A stretch of 50,549 nt of DNA from Opitutaceae bacterium (lineage in GTDB: Bacteria; Verrucomicrobiota; Verrucomicrobiia; Opitutales; Opitutaceae), in assembly GCA_016794625.1 (NCBI GenBank), contig JAEUGY010000073.1, positions 1 to 50,549 on the forward strand. Reading direction: 5' to 3'. This document shows, piece by piece, positions 26,615 through 33,807 of this stretch (positions within the stretch are counted from its first letter, which is position 1; each line of letters begins with the position of its first letter). The position numbers and the translations under genes were made by a program. Below the pieces are notes generated by a model. It made no database searches. It saw only the letters and a program-made list of their open reading frames with translations, and was not told where the DNA came from.

Positions 26615-27664
26615 GTGAAACCCTGTCGATTGCCGATTTCCCGTCGCACCTTCCTTCGCTCGTCCGCCCTGCTCTCCGCCGGGGCCCTGGCGCTGCCCCG
26701 GGTGCGGGCGGCCTCCGCGCCCGCCATTCTGGGGCACGGCTCGTTTCGCTACCGTCAGGTGCCCGGCTGGGGCGTGCTCGACCCGGCCACGCCGGTGAAC
26801 AACGGCCACGGACTGGTCGAGGACCGCGAAGGGCACATCCTTCTCCTGACGGACGACACCACCAACAATGTCATCGTTTACGACCGCCGGGGTCGGCTGG
26901 TGCACAAATGGGGAACCACGTTTCCCGGGGCGCACGGATTCAGCCTGGTCCAGGAACGCGGCCGCGAGGTGCTGTTCATCACCGATCTGAAGACCCACCG
27001 CGTGACCAAGACGACGCTCGACGGCACGACGCTCGATGAATGGACGTGGCCGCAGGCGTCCGGTCGCTACACCCAGGAAGACCAGTACCGGCCTTCCTGG
27101 ACGTTGCATCGGCAGAACGGGGAGTTCCTCGTGCTCGACGGTTACGGCAGGGACTACATCCACCATTACGAGGCGCACGGCGCCTGGCGGCGAACGTTTG
27201 GCGGGGCGGAGGGCGGCATCGTGCACTGGGGTCCCCATGGCGGCATGATCGACGCGGCTCCGGGCGGCGAGGAAACCCTGCTCATCGCCATGAGCGACCA
27301 GCAATACCTCCTGCGCCTCGCACTGGACGGGCGCATTCTCGAGCGCTTTGATCTTCCCGGTGGAAACCCGCGCCAGATCCGCCAGCGCGGCAACCACCGG
27401 TTTGTCGCACACCTGGCTGACAACTGGCCGAAGGATCGTGACAGCCGGGGTTTCGTCTCGGTGCTCGACGGAAACCTGCGCGTGGTGGCCAACATCGGCG
27501 GAACGGCCCCGGTCTACCATGACGACGGGCGCCTGCTGCCCATGCGGCAGGACGGCGATGTATTCACGCATCCGCACGACGTGCTGGTCGACCGGGAGGA
27601 AAGCCTCTATGTCGCCCAATTCAACTCGGGTCGGACCTACCCCTTGAAGTTCGAACGGATCTGA
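26615..27664 (+). CDS. Tat-exported six-bladed beta-propeller (NHL-like) protein
   Basis: A 349-residue protein with a twin-arginine signal (SRRTFLRSSALLSAGALAL, residues 9-27, cleavage near VRAASA). The rest shows repeated propeller blades: GHGLVEDREGHILLLTDD, HGFSLVQERGREVLFITD, NGEFLVLDGYGRDYIHHY, EETLLIAMSDQQYLLRL and HPHDVLVDREESLYVAQFN. No catalytic motif is clear. Tat export suggests a folded, perhaps cofactor-bearing, periplasmic protein. It begins 129 bases after the corrinoid cassette on the same strand and might be linked to it, perhaps handling its substrate outside the cytoplasm, but this is only suggested by position. Confidence 0.8.
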   Translation: MKPCRLPISRRTFLRSSALLSAGALALPRVRAASAPAILGHGSFRYRQVPGWGVLDPATPVNNGHGLVEDREGHILLLTDDTTNNVIVYDRRGRLVHKWGTTFPGAHGFSLVQERGREVLFITDLKTHRVTKTTLDGTTLDEWTWPQASGRYTQEDQYRPSWTLHRQNGEFLVLDGYGRDYIHHYEAHGAWRRTFGGAEGGIVHWGPHGGMIDAAPGGEETLLIAMSDQQYLLRLALDGRILERFDLPGGNPRQIRQRGNHRFVAHLADNWPKDRDSRGFVSVLDGNLRVVANIGGTAPVYHDDGRLLPMRQDGDVFTHPHDVLVDREESLYVAQFNSGRTYPLKFERI

Positions 27665-27729
27665 TCTCTGCGCACGGGGTCATGGACACAGGATTGCGTC
27701 AAAGGGCGCGTTGCGTCCGACTGGCCCCC

Positions 27730-28446
27730 ATGCCCTCCCCTCGCGCCTGCCGTTTCGGAACGATGCTGCTCGCGGCCCTGTTGCTCGGAGGTTGCGGCGA
27801 CCGGTCGCGGAGCGACCCCGCAGCCGGCTTTCAAGAACGGGCGATCAGGATCAATACCGCGTGGGTGGACCGGCTCGACGCGCTCGGCTACTTTCGCCAA
27901 CTCCCTCCTGATCAACTCGGCATTCACCGGCAGGCGCTCCTGCGCCAGGGATGGGCCGCTCTCTTCAGTGGACCGCCGCACCGTCTCAATCCCGCCGACG
28001 CCGAGGACCTGGCGGAGGGGGGCCTGGTGGAATTCATCCGGACCGTGCGGCCTTTCCTCGTGTCCGAGGGGGTGAAACTGCCCGAAGTGCGCGCCGAGAC
28101 CGGTGCCGCGGGCTACGTGCTGTATGTGGGCGATGTCCCCCACGTCATCTACTCCCGCGAAGAACAGCAGCGGGACAAGGACGGCGAGCAGCCCGGATTG
28201 GTCCGGGGACTGAGCATGGCGCGCACGTTTGCCCTCATCAACCGCCTCCTCGCCGCCGCCGGTTCGCCCGAGCGGGTCTATGCCGTCGGCGCGGACAACG
28301 ACCTGTTCGCTTTTTTCCTCACCCCGGAACTCTTCGAGCTGATTGTCCGGCATCCCGACGCCACACCGCCCGAGGCGCCCTACGTTCCGAACGAGACGTA
28401 TCCTAGTTTCGGACACCCGGAATGGATCGAGGGGGCGGTGCCATGA
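27730..28446 (+). CDS. Lipoprotein of unknown function
   Basis: A 238-residue protein with a lipoprotein signal: MLLAALLLGGC with the lipobox Cys at residue 22. The mature part is helical with LDALGYFRQLPPDQLGIHRQALL near the start, an EFIRTVRPFLVSEGV stretch, and a YVLYVGDVPHVIYSREEQ beta/loop near 135. I do not recognise the family. An in-frame ATG at 27682 would put 16 residues ahead of the signal. Its last base overlaps the next gene (ATGA), so the two products are made together, an odd pairing of a lipoprotein and a methyltransferase fold. Confidence 0.72.
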   Translation: MPSPRACRFGTMLLAALLLGGCGDRSRSDPAAGFQERAIRINTAWVDRLDALGYFRQLPPDQLGIHRQALLRQGWAALFSGPPHRLNPADAEDLAEGGLVEFIRTVRPFLVSEGVKLPEVRAETGAAGYVLYVGDVPHVIYSREEQQRDKDGEQPGLVRGLSMARTFALINRLLAAAGSPERVYAVGADNDLFAFFLTPELFELIVRHPDATPPEAPYVPNETYPSFGHPEWIEGAVP

Positions 28447-29135
28447 ATCCGGCGGCCCCGGTGCGACCGGCCACCCACGACGGGCGGTCTCCCGGCCGCG
28501 AAGTGATCACGGGCGACGCCCTGCCCTGGCTGAGGTCCCAGACCTCGAGGACCGGAGCCTGCGTGGTGACATCGCTGCCCGACCTTTCCGAGGTGCGGAT
28601 GGACCCTGCCGCCTGGAGTGTGTGGTTCGTCGAAGCGGCAGAGCGCTGCATCCGCCTCGTGCCCGACGACGGGGCCGCTCTGTTTTTCCAATCCGATGTT
28701 CGTCACGACGGCCGCTGGATCGACAAAGGCGCCCTCGTGCACCGGGCCGCGGAAGCGGCGGGAGCCAGGCTGCTCTTTCATAAAATTGTCTGCCGGTTCC
28801 AACCCGGACATGTCACGGGACCCCGGCCCGGTTACACCCACCTCCTCGCGGTGTCACGCGCCCTTCGCTCTTCCGGAGAGCCCGGACTGCCCGATGTGAT
28901 GGTTGATGCAGGTCGGCCCGTGTGGGTGCGTGCCATGGGCCCGCGTGCGGCCGCGCATGCCATTCGATTCGCCCGCGATCAAGCCGGCGCACGGCTCATC
29001 ATCGATCCCTTCTGCGGCGTGGGAACGGTGCTCGCCGTCGCCAACGCGCTGGGACTCGACGCCTTGGGAGTGGAGCTGTCGGCGCGACGGGCGGAGCAAG
29101 CGCGGCGACTCGAGGTGCACCCGGACGATCTTTAG
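28443..29135 (+). CDS. Permuted SAM-dependent methyltransferase-like protein (TSLPD type)
   Basis: A 230-residue protein. The catalytic-motif position comes first (VVTSLPDLSEV, residues 41-51) and the SAM-binding motif last (IIDPFCGVGTVLAVAN, 186-201; then LGVELSARR at 208-216). This is the order seen in beta-class DNA amino-methyltransferases, whose motif IV is usually S/D-PPY; here it is SLPD, so a base-amino target is not assured. Between them is an AALFFQSD strand and a VCRFQPGH segment. There is no target-recognition domain, so it may act on tRNA, rRNA or a small molecule. It overlaps the lipoprotein stop by four bases. Confidence 0.75.
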   Translation: MNPAAPVRPATHDGRSPGREVITGDALPWLRSQTSRTGACVVTSLPDLSEVRMDPAAWSVWFVEAAERCIRLVPDDGAALFFQSDVRHDGRWIDKGALVHRAAEAAGARLLFHKIVCRFQPGHVTGPRPGYTHLLAVSRALRSSGEPGLPDVMVDAGRPVWVRAMGPRAAAHAIRFARDQAGARLIIDPFCGVGTVLAVANALGLDALGVELSARRAEQARRLEVHPDDL

Positions 29136-29227
29136 TCGAGCCGACCACCCCTGCGCATGGACGACGGGAAGGTCGACCGTGATGGATTTTGGCTTCAACT
29201 CGACGGCAAGATCGGCACGCTTTGCAT

Positions 29228-30280
29228 ATGCAAGGTCGTTTCGTAAAGATCGTGCTTCTTCTGATTGCGGGGTGGGCCATCGCACCGGCGTTTTCAGCGT
29301 CATGGACCATTTCCGGATTGAAGGTGGAAGGTGAACTGGCCGCGGTTTACGGTCCCGTCGCACTGATTAGCCACCCGCATGGCACCAGCCTGATCCGGCT
29401 GGACGCACTCGACGACGCGGGACTGGCTGCGGTGTCCGCCCATCTGGCGAAGGTCAATCCCACGCCGGTCCCCTGGATGACATCCACGTCGCCGGTCGCC
29501 AAGGCCGTGCGCAACCGCCTGGTATCCTGGGATGGTTCGAAGCTCACGCCGTGGTCTCCGGGTTCGCGGCCCGAGCCAGAATTCTACCTCGTCTATTTCT
29601 CCGCCCATTGGTGCGTGCCGTGCCGGAAGTTTACGCCAAGCCTGGTGGAGGCTTACCACGACTTGAAGAAGGACCCGGTTCTGGCGGACCGCTTTGAGCT
29701 CATCTTTGTCAGCAACGATCGGGATGCATCCGAACAGCTGAAATACGTGCGTGAAGCCGGCATGCCGTGGCCCGCCGTTGCCTATTCGCAGCTGAAGAAG
29801 CTGCCGGTCCTGGAACGATGGGCGGGGCGGGGCATTCCGTGTCTGGTTGTCCTCAATCGCGAGGGGCAACTGATCTACCACAGTTTCCAGGGTGAAACCT
29901 ACCTCGGACCCGAACACGCGTTGACGCGCATCCGGCAGCTGCTGCCGCTGCTCGACCCGAGCGTGGCGGCCACTCGGCTGAGCCGCCATCCCCTGGCCGT
30001 CTACGAGCACATCCGAAGCAAGAACACGGGGGAGCTGCCGGCCAAGCCGTACTTCTGGCAACTCAACGTCACATTCTACCGAAAATTGGATACCAAGATG
30101 TTCGAGGCGCTCGTACAGATCGACACCCAAGGCAGGGTCATCTCGGTCGAAACCGAGCCGCGTCTCCCCGCGGTCCATGCCGCACAGTTTGAGCGCGAGG
30201 CGATGGAGTGGCGCTTCCTTCCCCGGGTGGTCGACGGTCAGGCCGCCCCTACGCTGGCCCGGATTCCCATTGAACTCTGA
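29228..30280 (+). CDS. Secreted thioredoxin-like protein with a TonB-C-like C-terminal domain
   Basis: A 350-residue protein with a signal peptide (about 1-24, APAFSAS). Residues 26-72 form a small beta-rich domain reminiscent of SHD1-type domains (WTISGLKVEGELAAVYG). A nucleoredoxin/tryparedoxin-like thioredoxin domain follows, with active site WCVPC (Cys129, Cys132), then RKFTPSLVEAYHDL and a GIPCLVVLN cis-Pro loop. The last about 90 residues resemble TonB C-terminal domains: VQIDTQGRVISV, FEREAMEWRFLPRVVDGQ, then RIPIEL. A very similar end occurs in the protein at 44513-45469. It probably reduces or repairs disulphides in the periplasm; the role of the fused end is unknown. Confidence 0.83.
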   Translation: MQGRFVKIVLLLIAGWAIAPAFSASWTISGLKVEGELAAVYGPVALISHPHGTSLIRLDALDDAGLAAVSAHLAKVNPTPVPWMTSTSPVAKAVRNRLVSWDGSKLTPWSPGSRPEPEFYLVYFSAHWCVPCRKFTPSLVEAYHDLKKDPVLADRFELIFVSNDRDASEQLKYVREAGMPWPAVAYSQLKKLPVLERWAGRGIPCLVVLNREGQLIYHSFQGETYLGPEHALTRIRQLLPLLDPSVAATRLSRHPLAVYEHIRSKNTGELPAKPYFWQLNVTFYRKLDTKMFEALVQIDTQGRVISVETEPRLPAVHAAQFEREAMEWRFLPRVVDGQAAPTLARIPIEL

Positions 30281-30305
30281 AGCCCGGTCGGTCGGCGCAA
30301 CCGGT

Positions 30306-31301
30306 TCAGGCCGCCGGGGGCGGAGGCCCTGAGACGCGCAATACGTTGCTGGCGCGCGTGAAGGTGGACGGGGAAAAGCCGAGGGCGCGCTTGAGGTGGG
30401 CGTCGCGTTCCAAGGGGTTCTCCAGGGAGGCCGCAGCCTTGTGCTCATGCCAGGGAAGAAGGCCGCTCAACCAGGCGAGAAATCCGCTGACGGGGACGGG
30501 CAGGTCGCTGCCGTGGAGAATGCGCTCCGCCAGCAGGCCGGAGGTCAGCCGACGCAAGGCGGACGGACGCAACCGAAAGTTGAGAGCCGCCAGGGCGCTG
30601 TTGTCGCCAAAGAGCCGAGGGAATCGTTCCACCATCGAGGCGAAGGCATCGAGGTAGTCGGGATCGACAAACATCGTGCCGGTTCCGCAATGGGCGGCGA
30701 TGCAGGTGACCCCGATTTCCAAGGGACGCGTGAGCACGCGGGGGTCCGCCAGCCTTGCTTCCATGACCGGCATGGTTCGCTCGCTCCCCGTGTGCGCCAA
30801 CAGCGGAAGGCCGGCCTCGGCCATGCGCTCCAGAAAGCGGGTGTGGCGGCGGTCGTTCCAGTCGATGCCCTGGACATTGGGCAGGCACTTGAGGGCGGCG
30901 GCGCCACCCGCGAGGCACTTTTCCAACTCGTCGTGGGCATCGCGCCGTGCCGGATGAATCGATACCGCGGGCAAAAACTCACGATGCCTTTGGGCAAGGC
31001 GCAGCACGTAGTCGTTGGGAACGTAGAACGAGGCCCGATCCGGCAGAGGTGTGCCGTCTTCGCGGTGCGGGAGCTCGTGGGCGAGAAGCAGGACGCGTTG
31101 AATGCTGGAATTGCGAACATACGCCAGCAGCTGCTCCACATAGACCCGGTCAAACTCGGGCCCGGTCAGGTCCCGCGTCGTCAACCCAATGCTCCGGACC
31201 AGCCAAGGGGCACCCAGACGGGTCAAACCGCGCGGCCGATACCAGCAACCGGTGTCGCCGGTCCCGGTTCCAACGACATGGACGTGAGCGTCAATTCTCA
31301 C
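30306..31301 (-). CDS. Amidohydrolase-family TIM-barrel protein
   Basis: About 331 residues. It opens with RIDAHVHVVG, the His-x-His metal motif of amidohydrolase-2 proteins. Later motifs are HPARRDAHDELEKCLAGGAAALKCLPNVQGID, LLAHTGSERT, CIAAHCGTG and ILHGSDLP, whose Asp is the likely catalytic residue. The substrate is unknown; ACMSD-type decarboxylases and lactonases share the fold. I choose a GTG start at 31301 because it places the metal motif at residue 4-6 as in the family; in-frame ATGs at 31391 or 31436 would add 30-45 residues rich in Cys, Pro and Arg without family character. It is divergent from the GNAT gene. Confidence 0.8.
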   Translation of the reverse strand: MRIDAHVHVVGTGTGDTGCWYRPRGLTRLGAPWLVRSIGLTTRDLTGPEFDRVYVEQLLAYVRNSSIQRVLLLAHELPHREDGTPLPDRASFYVPNDYVLRLAQRHREFLPAVSIHPARRDAHDELEKCLAGGAAALKCLPNVQGIDWNDRRHTRFLERMAEAGLPLLAHTGSERTMPVMEARLADPRVLTRPLEIGVTCIAAHCGTGTMFVDPDYLDAFASMVERFPRLFGDNSALAALNFRLRPSALRRLTSGLLAERILHGSDLPVPVSGFLAWLSGLLPWHEHKAAASLENPLERDAHLKRALGFSPSTFTRASNVLRVSGPPPPAA

Positions 31302-31434
31302 GGACGAACAGGGTCGAAGAGGACCATGGCAAGAAGGGAAACACGGGGGACGCGGTGCGCAAGCAGCGAGAGCGTGGGTGCGTTTCGGCATTTCCCTCCA
31401 GCCTGAAGTGGGTAGAACCGGGCCACCGCCAACC

Positions 31435-31842
31435 ATGACGCTGCGCTACACCCACGCTCTTGAGGAATTTGACTTCACGACGATCCACCACTGGTTGAGC
31501 CATACCTATTGGTCGCCAGGCATTTCCCGGGAACGGGTGGAACGCGGTTTCCGGCGTTCGACGGTGGTGGTGGGTTGTTTCTCCGGTGAACGACAGATCG
31601 GCGTGGCGCGCTGCACCTCGGACACCACGCGATTCGCGTACATCGCCGACGTGTACGTCGACGAAGCGTTCCGCGGCCAGGGGGTAGCCCGCCAGATGGT
31701 GCGTCAGCTTCTCTCCCATCCCGAAATCGCCGAGGTCGATAACACGTACCTGCTCACCCAGGACGCACAGTTGGTCTATCGACCCTTGGGTTTTGATCGA
31801 TATCCCCACCCGGAGCGCTTCATGGTCCGGCGTCGTTCCTGA
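31435..31842 (+). CDS. GNAT-family N-acetyltransferase
   Basis: A 135-residue protein. The acetyl-CoA site is seen in FAYIADVYVDEAFRGQGVARQMVRQLL (about 64-90; RGQGVA is the R/Q-x-x-G-x-A motif), followed by YLLTQDAQLVYRPLGFDRY typical of the last strands. Small GNATs of this type (cf. the YjdJ/PhnO-like group) acetylate amines, antibiotics or tRNA-linked substrates; the target cannot be told. The ATG at 31435 gives a normal start. It is divergent from the amidohydrolase across a gap of about 133 bases that would hold both promoters. Confidence 0.88.
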   Translation: MTLRYTHALEEFDFTTIHHWLSHTYWSPGISRERVERGFRRSTVVVGCFSGERQIGVARCTSDTTRFAYIADVYVDEAFRGQGVARQMVRQLLSHPEIAEVDNTYLLTQDAQLVYRPLGFDRYPHPERFMVRRRS

Positions 31843-32361
31843 CCACCCGAACCGGGACCGACCCGCGCCGTCCCAGCCCATTCGGCGGATCGCAAAATCG
31901 GCCTGTCCCTTATTTTCGACATTCGGCGCGCTGCGCCAACCCGCCTTGGCCTTGGCTTCGGCTCGGACTTTGGTGCATCGGCCGGCTCCTTGTTCTTCCC
32001 GGCGGCACCGTCCACCCTCGCGCACTCGTGGCATCCGCGCCGTCCCGCGATCGACCGCAAAATCGGCCTGTCCCTACTATGCAACCTCTGAAGGCTGCTA
32101 AAAATTAGCCTGTCCCTTATCTGGCAATCTCTGGGAGTTGCTTAAAATTGCCTGTCCCTTGTTTGAGGCCTGCGGGGTCGTCTTTTCCGGGAGCAGCGTA
32201 ACGGCAACGAGCCGGGCCGCGTCTTGGTTTCAGGAGCCCAGCGGAGCGAGTCACCTCGCTCGCGCACGGGGTCTCCTCTCCGTCTTTTGTTCCGGGGTCC
32301 TTCGCCGCGGGTCGGTCCGCACGGGGTCTCCCTCGTCGCTTCCCACTCTCTTACCTCTGGC
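31843..32361. other. 519-bp gene-free region full of short repeats
   Basis: No protein frame here is credible. The region holds four copies of a CCTGTCCCT-bearing repeat (31902, 32067, 32109, 32151), listed separately, a perfect 7-bp hairpin (GAGCGAG/CTCGCTC, 32244-32261), and a 14-base direct repeat, CGCACGGGGTCTCC, at 32263-32276 and 32318-32331. The promoter of the sterol-desaturase-like gene must lie near its right end. Confidence 0.65.
31891..32164. repeat. AAAATxxGCCTGTCCCT repeat array, four copies, 42-bp period in the last three
   Basis: The core CCTGTCCCT occurs at 31902-31910, 32067-32075, 32109-32117 and 32151-32159, each preceded by AAAAT plus 2-4 bases. The last three are exactly 42 bases apart, and the spacers share GCAA-C/T-CTCTG and TGCT-A/T-AAAAT. 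The first two copies are also flanked on the left by CCGCGCCGTCCC, so a 165-base unit is partly duplicated. Similar GGGACAGG-type words are known beside REP-associated transposases in other bacteria, so these may be leftovers of such elements; none is present here. Confidence 0.75.
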
Positions 32362-33213
32362 ATGAACGTCGAACCGACTCTGCTGCGCGCCGTCCTGGCC
32401 TTAACTTTGCTGGGGCTGCTCTTCTTTGTGATCGAGCGCGGGCTCGGGCGTGGTCGCACCCAGCCTTTCTTTCGTCGGGGCTGGGCCACGGATGTCCTCT
32501 ATGGCTTTTTCACCATCCTTCTCACCAAACCGCTGGTGCGTCTGACGCTCATCCTGCCGGCCGCGGTGTTGATTCTGGCCCAGCTGACCACCCCCGAACT
32601 GCTCAAACTCCAAGCCTATCGGGGTTACGGTCCGCTCAGTCGGCAACCCGTCTGGCTGCAGGCTGTCCAGATCTATGTGCTGGTCGATCTGATCGGCTAC
32701 TGGGTCCACCGGCTCTTCCACCGCGGCCGCTGGTGGCCGTTCCACGCGGTTCACCACAGCTCGGAAGACCTCGACTGGCTGGGCAGTCTGCGGGTGCACC
32801 CGGTCAACGAATTGGTGAACAAACTCGCGCAAGCCACCCCTGTCCTCCTGCTGGGCTACAACCCGACCGTCACCCTCTCCACCGCCCCGCTCCTGACTCT
32901 CTACGCCGTTTTCCTGCACGCGAACGTCAATTGGGATTTCGGCCCGCTCCGCACGGTGCTTGCGACCCCGGTGTTCCATCGCTGGCACCACTCAAAGGAT
33001 CGCGAGGCCTGGGACAAAAACTTCGCCGGTCTTTTCCCCGTGTGGGATCTGCTCTTCGGCACCTACTACATGCCAAAGGGTCGCTGGCCGGAAAATTTCG
33101 GCATTTGCGAACCGATGCCGTCCCACTTCCTCGGGCAACTCTGGTCCCCTTTCGCGGCCTTGTTCCACCGCGCCCGCCGCAGCCAGCCCGACGACCCTCA
33201 ACCGCCCGCCTGA
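32362..33213 (+). CDS. Sterol desaturase/fatty-acid hydroxylase family protein
   Basis: A 283-residue membrane protein with three or four hydrophobic segments (about 8-25, 42-75, 100-118, 160-190). The di-iron histidine clusters are all visible: HRLFH (116-120), HAVHH (128-132), a single His146 in RVHPVNE, and HRWHH (206-210) followed by SKD. Such enzymes use O2 to hydroxylate or desaturate lipids, carotenoids or hopanoid/sterol-like molecules. I start at the ATG 32362; the frame extends upstream (32224) through the repeat region without family character. It stands alone between the repeat gap and a - strand gene. Confidence 0.9.
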   Translation: MNVEPTLLRAVLALTLLGLLFFVIERGLGRGRTQPFFRRGWATDVLYGFFTILLTKPLVRLTLILPAAVLILAQLTTPELLKLQAYRGYGPLSRQPVWLQAVQIYVLVDLIGYWVHRLFHRGRWWPFHAVHHSSEDLDWLGSLRVHPVNELVNKLAQATPVLLLGYNPTVTLSTAPLLTLYAVFLHANVNWDFGPLRTVLATPVFHRWHHSKDREAWDKNFAGLFPVWDLLFGTYYMPKGRWPENFGICEPMPSHFLGQLWSPFAALFHRARRSQPDDPQPPA

Positions 33214-33216
33214 CGG

Positions 33217-33720
33217 TCAACGCGCCAAGCCGCCCGCAGGCTCCCACGGGGCGTCCACGTTCTGGGGTTGCTTCCCTGGTCCCGGCTGCAGATCGGGCGC
33301 ATCCGGGGCTTCAGCCTCCAAAAGCGTCGCCCACGTGCGGAAATAACTCACCACATCCTCACGCCGGTTGCGCTGCAACCACCGGTGCCCCCCGGGGAGC
33401 GCGCGCAAGACCCGGCTGTCGCTCAGGTCCTCCACTTGCCGCAGGTCCTCCCGCGAGAGCCCGAGCTCACGCAGGCGGTCGAGGACATACTCGAGTTTCA
33501 GCCCGGTACCGGCGCAGTAATCGTCAGGAATCTCGCTCCACTCCAGCAGCTCGGGCGAACACACCGCATGGATCTCCGCCGGCGACAACCGCGTCACGGT
33601 TTGCACCAGGTGCCCGCAGTTGCACCGTCCAAAATGCGACCACTGGTAGGCATCGCCGGACTCCAGTCGGTCCGCGGTTTCACGAAGGATGGTCACGAGG
33701 GCAAAGCTCGGAATGGGCAT
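33217..33720 (-). CDS. Conserved-looking protein of unknown function
   Basis: A 167-residue soluble protein that I do not recognise. Visible features are a CNCGHLVQTVT segment (residues 33-43) that might bind a metal, a LEWSEIPDDYCAGTGLKLEYVLDRLRELGLSRED helical stretch split around residue 70, and GGHRWLQRNRREDVVSYFRTWATLL near 110. The last 30 residues are Pro-rich and probably disordered. It ends 4 bases from the stop of the convergent desaturase gene and begins 87 bases away from the end of the second ADOP permease. Confidence 0.65.
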   Translation of the reverse strand: MPIPSFALVTILRETADRLESGDAYQWSHFGRCNCGHLVQTVTRLSPAEIHAVCSPELLEWSEIPDDYCAGTGLKLEYVLDRLRELGLSREDLRQVEDLSDSRVLRALPGGHRWLQRNRREDVVSYFRTWATLLEAEAPDAPDLQPGPGKQPQNVDAPWEPAGGLAR

Positions 33721-33807
33721 GCGTGGAGTAAAACCACGCCCGCCGGCTCCGCAAGTCGGAGCATGGCTTGCTCATTCGCCCCGCCCGCGCCCCGGTTCGG
33801 TTCCCCA

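Noticed and set aside
31776..32101. Short frames on both strands through the repeat array, each repeating DRPILRS or its mirror
   Set aside because: The repeated peptide is produced by the DNA repeats themselves; there is no independent sign of coding.
31891..32164. CRISPR array
   Set aside because: Only three evenly spaced units, with spacers that resemble each other, and no cas genes.
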